Positions 1 to 6,319 of a stretch of 7,510 nt of DNA are shown here, piece after piece (the stretch's first letter is position 1; each line of letters starts with the position of its first letter). The position numbers were made by a program, and so were the translations under genes. The notes beneath the pieces were generated by a model that made no database searches, was not told where the DNA came from, and saw nothing but the letters and a program-made list of their open reading frames with translations. The stretch comes from Micrococcales bacterium UBA4448 (GTDB lineage Bacteria > Actinomycetota > Actinomycetes > Actinomycetales > Microbacteriaceae): positions 2,508 to 10,017 of the forward strand of contig DGPE01000079.1 of the NCBI GenBank assembly GCA_002390305.1, written 5' to 3'.

Positions 1-1
1 G

Positions 2-1015
2 ATTTATAGCCTCGTATGCGCGATTGGACTTTGGTGCAAGCGCCAGGTAGATCGTGAGCTCAGCAAGCGGTATTCTCCCCTCTGGCATTCCGATACGTTC
101 CACGACACCGGCTGTCGCCTCCGCAAGCACGAGAGCCTGAGGATCTGCAAGCCCGATGTCCTCCGCCGCGAGAATCATTAGCCGCCGCGCAATGAACTTT
201 GGATCTTCTCCCCCGACAATCATCCTCGCTAGATAGTGCAAACCACTGTCCACATCTGATCCACGAATCGACTTTATAAAAGCGCTGATGGTGTCGTAGT
301 GATTATCCCCGGACTGGTCATAGACCAGGGTCGCGCTTGCTGCTTGCTTGGCCTCGTCCAAACTGACTTTTACACCGGAGCTCATCGCAACCTGCTCCAT
401 GAGGGTTAGTGCTCTTCTGGCATCGCCCGATGATATCTTCACCAGATAGTCAAGTGCTTCTGGATCGAAAGTTTTACCCGGCAATCCTTCGGGTACTGAG
501 AGTGCTGATTTTAGAATCTCAAGCATTGCAACATCGTCGATCGGCGCCAGTGTGACGACTATTGATCTTGAAATCAGCGGTGTGATGACGCTGAATGAGG
601 GGTTTTCTGTTGTGGCAGCAATGAGGGTGATGACACCGGATTCAACGGCTCCAAGTAATGAGTCCTGTTGAGATTTAGAAAACCTATGTACTTCGTCCAA
701 AAACAGCACGGTTGGTTTGTCGTAAAGATTCTTAAGCTCCTTGGCCTTGGCAATAAGCTCTCGAACCTGAGAGACACTCGCGCTGACCGCACTCAGCTCC
801 TGGAAGTGAGAACCACCAGACTCACCAATAATTCTGGCAATAGTAGTTTTGCCACTGCCGGCCGGTCCCCAAAGAATGACCGATGTCCAGCTAGCCGAGG
901 AATCAGCAGTTAGAAGCCTTGCCAGCGGACCGTTTTTGGTCAGCGCCAGATTTTGCCCCAAGACCCCGGCTATAGCCGTTGGTCTCAACCTTGCCGCCAA
1001 AGGAATTTCTACCAC
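2..1015 (-). CDS. rarA: RarA/MgsA-type AAA+ ATPase, replication-associated recombination protein (partial, C-terminus off left edge)
   Basis: RarA is a cytoplasmic AAA+ ATPase related to clamp-loader subunits and acts at stalled or collapsed replication forks; that role is family knowledge. I translated this frame by hand: 338 residues are visible and it stays open to the left edge. Visible motifs are Walker A GPAGSGKTT (about 50-58), Walker B LFLDEVHR (about 104-111), sensor 1 ATTENPS (about 134-140), a candidate arginine finger SRS (about 149-151) and sensor 2 GDARRAL (about 197-203). The RarA-specific block HYDTISAFIKSIRGSD and the later IARRLMILAAEDIGLADPQA exclude RuvB and DnaX. Family members run to roughly 430-450 residues, so about 100 C-terminal residues, part of the oligomerisation domain, are missing. 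The start is GTG at 1015: the in-frame stop TAG lies only 12 nt upstream, so no longer start exists. The gene is divergent from the cyclophilin gene. Confidence 0.95.
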   Translation of the reverse strand, partial: MVEIPLAARLRPTAIAGVLGQNLALTKNGPLARLLTADSSASWTSVILWGPAGSGKTTIARIIGESGGSHFQELSAVSASVSQVRELIAKAKELKNLYDKPTVLFLDEVHRFSKSQQDSLLGAVESGVITLIAATTENPSFSVITPLISRSIVVTLAPIDDVAMLEILKSALSVPEGLPGKTFDPEALDYLVKISSGDARRALTLMEQVAMSSGVKVSLDEAKQAASATLVYDQSGDNHYDTISAFIKSIRGSDVDSGLHYLARMIVGGEDPKFIARRLMILAAEDIGLADPQALVLAEATAGVVERIGMPEGRIPLAELTIYLALAPKSNRAYEAIN

Positions 1016-1021
1016 ACGCGA

Positions 1022-1027
1022 AGTCTA
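1022..1027 (-). promoter_or_regulatory. Possible -10 element for rarA (leaderless transcript)
   Basis: The hexamer TAGACT on the minus strand fits the actinobacterial TANNNT -10 pattern and ends 6 nt before the rarA GTG. Transcription from the usual distance would begin at or very near the start codon, giving a leaderless mRNA. This agrees with the lack of a Shine-Dalgarno sequence close to that GTG: the nearest, AGGTG at 1037-1033, is 17 nt away. I see no good -35 box, so this is suggestive only. Confidence 0.35.
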
Positions 1028-1036
1028 AGCAACACC

Positions 1037-1042
1037 TAGAAT
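1037..1042 (+). promoter_or_regulatory. Possible -10 element for the cyclophilin-DUF349 unit
   Basis: TAGAAT differs from the consensus TATAAT at one position and lies 25 nt before the ATG at 1068. Transcription from about 1049 would give a leader of about 19 nt that includes the ribosome binding site. No recognisable -35 hexamer lies 16-18 nt upstream, where the sequence is GC-rich and belongs to the start of rarA. The 52-bp gap must hold both divergent promoters unless one lies inside a coding region. Confidence 0.35.
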
Positions 1043-1058
1043 TGCGAGGGCGGAAAAT

Positions 1059-1064
1059 AGGTGA
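1059..1064 (+). promoter_or_regulatory. Ribosome binding site of the cyclophilin gene
   Basis: AGGTGA lies three nucleotides before the ATG at 1068 (five from the central GG). It is a good match to the anti-Shine-Dalgarno sequence and supports this ATG as the start. Confidence 0.65.
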
Positions 1065-1067
1065 TTT

Positions 1068-1847
1068 ATGAAAACAGATAAGAAGCTTGAAAACTATCAA
1101 GCGAAGCAGGAACTCATTAAAAATAGAGCGGAGCGATCTAAGACAGATAACAAAACTTTTCTATTGGCCGCGGCCGCAGCGATAGTGATTGCGCTAGCTG
1201 GACAACTCGGCTATTACTCCTTCGGTCCCGGGCAAGTTGATTCTGAAACTGCCGAGGGTGAAACCGTTGAAACTGTCACCGACGCCGCTGCGCAAGAGGA
1301 AGTGACTCCAACGAATGACCCGCTAGTTCCATTGGCTTCACTAGCGGAAAACAGATTATGGAATGGCTCACTGAATCTAAACGATGATCAACTCGACTTT
1401 GAACTATTCGGTGACCTTGCTCCCCAGGCGGTTGCAAACTTCGTCGCCCTCGCCGGTGATAGCTATTTTGAAAACATAAGCTGCCACCGACTGGTGACCG
1501 CGGGCATCTTCGTGCTTCAGTGCGGTGATCCTTCTGGAGACGGCACTGGTGGCCCCGGTTATAACTGGGGGCCAATTGAAAATGCCCCTTCGGCGGACCT
1601 CTACGAAGAGGGTGTCTTGGCAATGGCAAGGCGCGGTGGTGATGACTACTCAATGGGTTCGCAATTTTTCATCGTCTATCAAGAATCCAATATTCCCTCT
1701 GACGCTGTTGGTGGCTACACGGTCTTTGGCAAAATCACAACTGGATTAGATTCTGTAAAGTCGATCGCAGAGGCCGGAACTTCCAGTGGCGCCTCGGATG
1801 GATCACCTGCAGTTGAAGTACTGATCAGTGCAGTTTCGGTAGAGTAA
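1068..1847 (+). CDS. ppiB: Membrane-anchored cyclophilin-type peptidyl-prolyl cis-trans isomerase
   Basis: The 259-residue protein is a bitopic cyclophilin. Residues 1-30 are rich in Lys, Arg and Glu and should be cytoplasmic. Residues about 31-50 form one hydrophobic, Ala-rich membrane helix. Residues about 52-90 are an acidic linker, and about 95-259 the cyclophilin fold, which the positive-inside rule places outside the cell. Cyclophilin landmarks are CHRL (139-142, with R141 matching the catalytic Arg55 of human CypA), FVLQCGD (148-154, with Q151 matching Gln63), GTGGPGYNWGPIEN and MGSQFFIV (196-203). Where CypA has the HVVFG segment with His126, this protein has YTVFG. I believe that change is usual in the actinobacterial subfamily. 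Its only cysteines, C139 and C152, both lie in the exported domain. The M. tuberculosis equivalent beside relA is ppiB (Rv2582), hence the symbol. It probably aids folding of exported proteins, but its substrates are unknown. Confidence 0.92.
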   Translation: MKTDKKLENYQAKQELIKNRAERSKTDNKTFLLAAAAAIVIALAGQLGYYSFGPGQVDSETAEGETVETVTDAAAQEEVTPTNDPLVPLASLAENRLWNGSLNLNDDQLDFELFGDLAPQAVANFVALAGDSYFENISCHRLVTAGIFVLQCGDPSGDGTGGPGYNWGPIENAPSADLYEEGVLAMARRGGDDYSMGSQFFIVYQESNIPSDAVGGYTVFGKITTGLDSVKSIAEAGTSSGASDGSPAVEVLISAVSVE

Positions 1848-1859
1848 GACAAAACCAAC

Positions 1860-1864
1860 AGGAG
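1860..1864 (+). promoter_or_regulatory. Ribosome binding site that fixes a TTG start
   Basis: AGGAG lies six nucleotides before TTG at 1871, an ideal spacing. It sits in the 23-bp gap after the cyclophilin stop codon and decides the non-ATG start of the next gene. Confidence 0.75.
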
Positions 1865-1870
1865 CATCCC

Positions 1871-3085
1871 TTGACAACCAATGATTTCGGCCGCGTAGAC
1901 GAGACCAACAACGTATTTGTTTCCGACAGTGGAGCAGAGCGCTTAGTAGGTCAATATCCAAACGTGACACCCGAAGAGGCCTTGGCCTATTTCGTAAGAA
2001 AGTTTGAAGATCTCTCAGCACAGGTTAGAACCCTGGAACAGCGGATTGCGGCCGGCATAACAGATGCGAAGAGTCTAAAAACCACAAGGGAACACCTGAC
2101 CAAAGAGCTCGTTGAGCCAAAGGTGGTTGGAAACATACAAAACCTCAGGGACAGGGTTGAAGCGCTCACCGCAGCAATCGAGAAGACGGCTGAAAAGGCC
2201 AGCCTGGAGCGGGCCGCGCAGGCAGAGGTTGCCATGGCAGCCAAAGAAGAAATCGCTGCTCGAGCCGAGGCGATTATTGCCAACCTAGGCGGAATAAACT
2301 GGAAAAAGTCGGGCGTCGAAATGACCGAGCTTTTCGATCGCTGGCAGAAGCTGCAAAAAGAGGGTCCAAAAATTCCAAAGGCGAAGACTGACCCAATCTG
2401 GAAGCGATTCTCACAGGCTCGAGCAAAATTCGAGCAGGGTAGAAGAGCATTCTTTGCAAGTCAAGACGGCTCCTTCAAGGAAGCCCGTGCAATCAAACAG
2501 TCACTTGTTGCCAGTGCACAAGCTTTACTTTCCAAGGGCAGTGATGCTGCAGATGCCTATAAGAAGCTCCAAAACCAATGGAAAGACGCAGGCAAAGCCG
2601 GCAAGGCGGAAGACACGCTTTGGAAAGAGTTTCGCGCCGCAGGTGACGCCATTTTCGCTGCCAAGAAGCAAAAGGATGCAGAAGTTGCTTCGAGTCAAGC
2701 TGCGAACCTAGAAATGAAGACGGCTCTAATAAAAGAGATTCAGGCCATAAAGTTCGAGGACATCGATGCGGCTAAGACGGTCATATCCAGTGTTCAGGCA
2801 AAGTGGGAAAAAATCGGTCACGTGCCAAGAGATCAGGTTCGCAAGATCGAAGAACCCCTTCGTCAAGCTGAGAAGAAGATTGCAGAGATGCAAGCTGATG
2901 CCTGGCGTCGTTCCGACCCTGCGGCCAAAGCGCGTTCAAATTCGCTGGCCACGCAGCTTGAGGATGCCATCTTGAAATTGGAGGCCGAACTGAAACTAGC
3001 CAAGGCTGACAAGAAAAAGGCCATAGAGGAGCAAATAACAGCCCGCAAAGCCTGGTTGCTTGCTGCTCAGCAGGCCGTAGATTAG
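1871..3085 (+). CDS. DUF349-repeat coiled-coil protein of unknown function
   Basis: The 404-residue protein is highly charged and almost entirely helical, with no signal peptide or membrane segment, so it is probably cytoplasmic. A short N-terminal module (about 1-45: FGRVDE, then ERLVGQYP, then PEEALAYFVRKFEDL) resembles the start of actinobacterial DUF349 proteins and supports the TTG start. A coiled coil covers about 45-135. Three tryptophan-marked repeats of DUF349 type follow: about 140-197 (W144, W158, W177), about 213-267 (W237, W251) and about 288-342 (W312). The first two share the pattern of a WQKLQKEG- or WKDAGKAG-like turn followed by a W-K-x-F helix. A Lys- and Glu-rich C-terminal coiled coil spans about 355-400. 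The gene is probably co-transcribed with the cyclophilin gene and converges on rel. Its biochemical role is unknown; the repeat fold suggests a scaffold or a nucleic-acid- or protein-binding protein, which is inference. Confidence 0.9.
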   Translation: MTTNDFGRVDETNNVFVSDSGAERLVGQYPNVTPEEALAYFVRKFEDLSAQVRTLEQRIAAGITDAKSLKTTREHLTKELVEPKVVGNIQNLRDRVEALTAAIEKTAEKASLERAAQAEVAMAAKEEIAARAEAIIANLGGINWKKSGVEMTELFDRWQKLQKEGPKIPKAKTDPIWKRFSQARAKFEQGRRAFFASQDGSFKEARAIKQSLVASAQALLSKGSDAADAYKKLQNQWKDAGKAGKAEDTLWKEFRAAGDAIFAAKKQKDAEVASSQAANLEMKTALIKEIQAIKFEDIDAAKTVISSVQAKWEKIGHVPRDQVRKIEEPLRQAEKKIAEMQADAWRRSDPAAKARSNSLATQLEDAILKLEAELKLAKADKKKAIEEQITARKAWLLAAQQAVD

Positions 3086-3088
3086 CCT

Positions 3089-5314
3089 CTAGCCCGTTTT
3101 TAGCCTGTAGACGTCGTATACCGCCTCAATCTTGCGAACTTGGTTCAAAAGGTGGTCTAGGTGGCCCGGGTCCGCCATTTCAAAAATGAACTTGCTTATT
3201 GCCACGCGGTCGCGACCAGTTGAGACGGATGCATTCAAAATGTTCACGTGGTTCTCAGTCAACACTCGAGTGACATCGCTGAGCAGCCCTGATCGATCTA
3301 AGGCTTCGATCTGGATCTGAACCATGAACACGCCTCGCGCCTGGTCGGCCCATGAAACATCTACCAGGCGCTCTTTGCTGAGGCTCTTGACGTTCTTACA
3401 GTCGACTCGGTGAACTGATACCCCCTCTCCCCTGGTAATAAAGCCTGTGATTTCATCACCTGGAACCGGAGTGCAGCATCTTGCCATCTTGGACATCACA
3501 TCTGGGTCGCCCTTGACTAATACGCCTTGCGACTCATTCTTTCGTTGACGCAGGGACTTTGGAACCTGGATCGGAATTTCTTCGGTTTGTCCTTCTGGCG
3601 TCAGCCCCTCAAGTTGCTTGAGCCGATCTATCACGGTGGCAACTGACACCTGGGCCTGACCGATAGCACTATAAAGCGCGGGGATGTCTGTGAGCGACTG
3701 CTCCTGAGCAACCTTTTGAAGCGAAGCAGAGCCCAGCAGTGACTGCACCGGCAATCCCTTTCGGCGAAGCCCTCTGGCCAAGGCCTCCTTGCCATCCTCG
3801 GTGGCGATTTCTCGGCGCTCTTGAGTGAACCAATGCTTTATTTTTGCCCTCGCACTTGGTGAGCCAACGAAATTTAGCCAATCTTTACTCGGCCCTGCGC
3901 CCTCTGACTTTGAAGTTAACACTTCTACTGAGTCTCCGGCCTGAAGCTTGCTCTCAAGCGGAACCAGTCGACCGTTTACCTTTGCGCCAATGGTCTTATG
4001 TCCAACTTCGGTATGGACCGCATAAGCGAAATCTATTGGAGTTGATCCGGCTGCTAAACCGACCACTTTGCCCTTGGGAGTAAATACGTAAAGCTCTTTG
4101 GCCCCAATTTCAAATCTCAGGTTGTCCAGGAACTCCCCCGGGTCGGCGGTTTCTTCCTGCCAGTCGGAGAGTTGCTTTAGCCAGGCAAGGTCGACCGCTT
4201 TGTCATCTTTGCCCGCCTGCGCCTTATATTTCCAATGGGCGGCCACTCCAAATTCGGCTCGATGATGCATTTCAAGCGTACGAATCTGGATCTCAACCGC
4301 TCTGCCCTGCGGTCCCACAACTGTGGTGTGCAGCGATTGATAGAGATTGAATTTTGGCATCGCGATGTAATCTTTGAACCGACCTGGAAGTGGTGACCAC
4401 CTAGCGTGGATTGCTCCCAAGGCTGCGTAGCAATCCTTTACAGTGGCGACAACAACACGCACACCGACCAAATCGTAGATGTCGTCGAACTCTCTGCCTC
4501 GCAGAACCATCTTCTGGTAGATCGAGTAGTACTGCTTTGGTCTGCCGTCTATCTGCGCCTTGACGCGCCCCTGCTTGAGTTCTTGGCCAATTTCGGCAAT
4601 CACTATCTGGGTGTAGTCGTTCCTCAGCGGATTTCTTTGTCCAACCAACGAAACGATCTCTTCATACACCTTTGGATAAAGCACTGCGAAACAGATGTCT
4701 TCCAGCTCGACCTTCATGGTCGAGATTCCAAGCCGATGGGCTAGAGGTGCGTAGATCTCAATTGTTTCTTGAGCTTTACGTTTCGCCGACTCCGGGGAGA
4801 CAAAGCCCCAGGTCCTTGCATTGTGAAGCCTATCCGCCAGCTTTATGACTAGGACACGAACATCCTTGCTCATAGCGACGACCATTTTTCGCATGGTCTC
4901 TGATTGTGCGCTGTCACCAAACTTCACTCGGTCTAGCTTTGTAACGCCATCAACCAATAGGCCAACTTCCGGCCCAAATTCCTGTTCAAGAGCCTCTTGC
5001 GAATACTCGGTGTCTTCGACGGTGTCATGCAATAGTGCTGCAGCAATTGTGGCAGGACCGGAGCCCAAGTCCGCAAGAATGCGTGCCACTGCCAGCGGGT
5101 GGGTGATGTATTCCTCACCCGATTTCCTGAGTTGGCCCTCGTGATATTTCTCGGCGACCCGATAAGCCCTATCGATGACGGTTAGGTCCGCTTTTGGATG
5201 AGCGGTCTTGACAATCTTGGTTAGTGCGGCAAGGTCCGAATCATAAGCCGTCGAGGATCGGGTAAATATTTTCGGCAGACGGGCACGAAGCGAGCTTGAT
5301 TTCGCATCGGTCAT
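3089..5314 (-). CDS. rel: Bifunctional (p)ppGpp synthetase/hydrolase, long RelA/SpoT homologue
   Basis: This enzyme makes (p)ppGpp from ATP and GDP or GTP and also hydrolyses it, setting the stringent response. Its 741 residues are a full-length long RSH. Domains in order are: the HD hydrolase (about 45-200) with H72, HDTVEDT (96-102) and D161 in LADRLHN, the metal-binding set expected for activity; the synthetase (about 250-365) with RFKDYIAMPK (312-321), YQSLHT and EIQIRT; TGS (about 407-468); a helical region; the conserved-cysteine module with RCCTPVPGD (612-620), H635 and C639; and ACT (about 664-739). The RxKD form of the synthetase motif marks bifunctional Rel, whereas dedicated RelA synthetases have ExDD. 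The ATG start is backed by GAGGG 7 nt upstream and a family-like N-terminus. The gene lies 30 nt after secF and is probably in the same transcript. No apt gene lies between them, unlike in M. tuberculosis. Confidence 0.97.
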   Translation of the reverse strand: MTDAKSSSLRARLPKIFTRSSTAYDSDLAALTKIVKTAHPKADLTVIDRAYRVAEKYHEGQLRKSGEEYITHPLAVARILADLGSGPATIAAALLHDTVEDTEYSQEALEQEFGPEVGLLVDGVTKLDRVKFGDSAQSETMRKMVVAMSKDVRVLVIKLADRLHNARTWGFVSPESAKRKAQETIEIYAPLAHRLGISTMKVELEDICFAVLYPKVYEEIVSLVGQRNPLRNDYTQIVIAEIGQELKQGRVKAQIDGRPKQYYSIYQKMVLRGREFDDIYDLVGVRVVVATVKDCYAALGAIHARWSPLPGRFKDYIAMPKFNLYQSLHTTVVGPQGRAVEIQIRTLEMHHRAEFGVAAHWKYKAQAGKDDKAVDLAWLKQLSDWQEETADPGEFLDNLRFEIGAKELYVFTPKGKVVGLAAGSTPIDFAYAVHTEVGHKTIGAKVNGRLVPLESKLQAGDSVEVLTSKSEGAGPSKDWLNFVGSPSARAKIKHWFTQERREIATEDGKEALARGLRRKGLPVQSLLGSASLQKVAQEQSLTDIPALYSAIGQAQVSVATVIDRLKQLEGLTPEGQTEEIPIQVPKSLRQRKNESQGVLVKGDPDVMSKMARCCTPVPGDEITGFITRGEGVSVHRVDCKNVKSLSKERLVDVSWADQARGVFMVQIQIEALDRSGLLSDVTRVLTENHVNILNASVSTGRDRVAISKFIFEMADPGHLDHLLNQVRKIEAVYDVYRLKTG

Positions 5315-5321
5315 TTTGCCA

Positions 5322-5326
5322 CCCTC
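5322..5326 (-). promoter_or_regulatory. Ribosome binding site of rel
   Basis: GAGGG on the minus strand ends 7 nt before the rel ATG, inside the 30-nt secF-rel spacer. It supports independent ribosome loading at rel rather than strict coupling to secF. Confidence 0.7.
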
Positions 5327-5341
5327 TAACGGAATGGCCCT

Positions 5342-5347
5342 ATTCTA
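5342..5347 (-). promoter_or_regulatory. Weak candidate -10 element for an internal rel promoter
   Basis: TAGAAT on the minus strand, whose first three bases are the secF stop codon, lies 27 nt before the rel ATG. It is the same hexamer seen before the cyclophilin gene. It could start a short rel-only transcript whose leader holds the rel ribosome binding site. No convincing -35 box is visible: TTGCCG upstream is only 11 nt away. A chance match is quite possible. Confidence 0.2.
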
Positions 5348-6319
5348 TGCCCGACTGGCGGCAACCTTCTCAGCGGCTTTCTTCAAAGCAGGCTCACCTT
5401 CACGCAAGTGAGCGTAAACCGGTGCAGCCAGGAAGATGGACGAGTAGGTACCGACGATTGTTCCGACAAATAGCGCCAGTGCAATGTCTCTTAGTGTTCC
5501 TGCTCCGAGCAACAAGGATCCAACGAACAGAATCGAAGCGACTGGCAGAACGGCAACAACAGAAGTGTTGACAGAACGCACCAGGGTCTGGTTTACAGCC
5601 AGATTTACCATCTCACCGAAGGTTCGGGTTTCGGAATATTCAATTTCCAGAGTATTCTCCCTGACCTTGTCGAAAACCACCACGGTGTCGTACAAAGAGT
5701 AAGCAAGAATTGTAAGAAAGCCGATTACAGCAGCCGGGGTAACCTCGAACCCAACGCCCGCATAAATTCCAGCCGTAAGAATCAAGTCATGTGCCAGCGC
5801 GAGCAACGCGGCTACCGACATCTTCCAACTTCGGAAATAGACGGTCATCAGCAATGAAACCAGAATCAGGAATACCACCAGTCCGGTGAGGGCCTGCGCG
5901 GTGACATCAGCTCCCCAGTTGGGACCCACGAAGCTAGAAGCAACATCTGCACCATCTACGCCAAATGCTTCGGCTAGAGCCAATCGAGCTTCTTCTGATT
6001 CAAGGTCTGCCAGCTGTTCGGTTTGGATTCTGATGTCTGCTAGACCCACATCAGTGATTTTCACCTGAGACCCGGGAGATATTTCGGCAAGCACATCTGC
6101 GGCAACCCCGTGTGACAGGCTCTGAGAGTTAGTAAGCCTAAACTCAGACCCACCTCGGAATTCGATTCCGAAGTTAAACCCACCTCGAAGCACTGGCAAC
6201 AGCATTGCCAAGATAACTGCCACTGCAGCTGCGGTATACCAGAGCTTGCGTCGGCCCACAAAATTGAAACTCTGCTCTCCTGAATACAGCCGGTTACCAA
6301 ATTCGCGTGCTCTACTCAT
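5345..6319 (-). CDS. secF: Protein translocase subunit SecF
   Basis: SecF pairs with SecD in the membrane complex that uses the proton gradient to drive late steps of Sec-dependent export. The 324-residue product has six predicted membrane helices (about 25-45, 140-161, 166-187, 193-214, 251-272 and 277-300) and an exported loop between the first two. Family motifs are FGIEFRGGSEF (50-60), ALAHDLILTAG (174-184), AYSLYDTVVVFDKVREN (206-222) and NQTLVRSVNTS (243-253). The start chosen is the ATG at 6319, which has GGGAG six nucleotides upstream and overlaps the secD stop by 8 nt as ATGAGTAG, a typical coupling arrangement. An upstream in-frame ATG at 6358 would add 13 residues, overlap secD by 47 nt and lacks family support. 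The protein has no cysteine. Confidence 0.96.
   Translation of the reverse strand: MSRAREFGNRLYSGEQSFNFVGRRKLWYTAAAVAVILAMLLPVLRGGFNFGIEFRGGSEFRLTNSQSLSHGVAADVLAEISPGSQVKITDVGLADIRIQTEQLADLESEEARLALAEAFGVDGADVASSFVGPNWGADVTAQALTGLVVFLILVSLLMTVYFRSWKMSVAALLALAHDLILTAGIYAGVGFEVTPAAVIGFLTILAYSLYDTVVVFDKVRENTLEIEYSETRTFGEMVNLAVNQTLVRSVNTSVVAVLPVASILFVGSLLLGAGTLRDIALALFVGTIVGTYSSIFLAAPVYAHLREGEPALKKAAEKVAASRA

Noticed and set aside
574..913. Overlapping small open frames on both strands within rarA
   Set aside because: The RarA frame, with Walker A, Walker B and sensor motifs, covers this stretch. The small frames have no motifs.
1276..1653. 125-codon minus-strand open frame inside the cyclophilin gene
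   Set aside because: It lies wholly within a clear cyclophilin gene. Its product is rich in Arg, His and Ser with no recognisable motif, as expected for an antisense shadow frame.
3055..3075. Inverted repeat CTGCT/AGCAG near the DUF349 gene end as a terminator
   Set aside because: The loop would be one base, the stem is short, it lies inside the coding region and no T-tract follows.
3081..3110. Three TAGCC direct repeats and a T5 run at the convergent junction
   Set aside because: The copies are short, sit partly in stop codons and coding sequence, and form no stable stem. Probably chance.
4406..4744. 112-codon plus-strand open frame inside rel
   Set aside because: It is antisense to the Rel synthetase region, whose reading is unambiguous. 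No ribosome binding site or family resemblance was seen.
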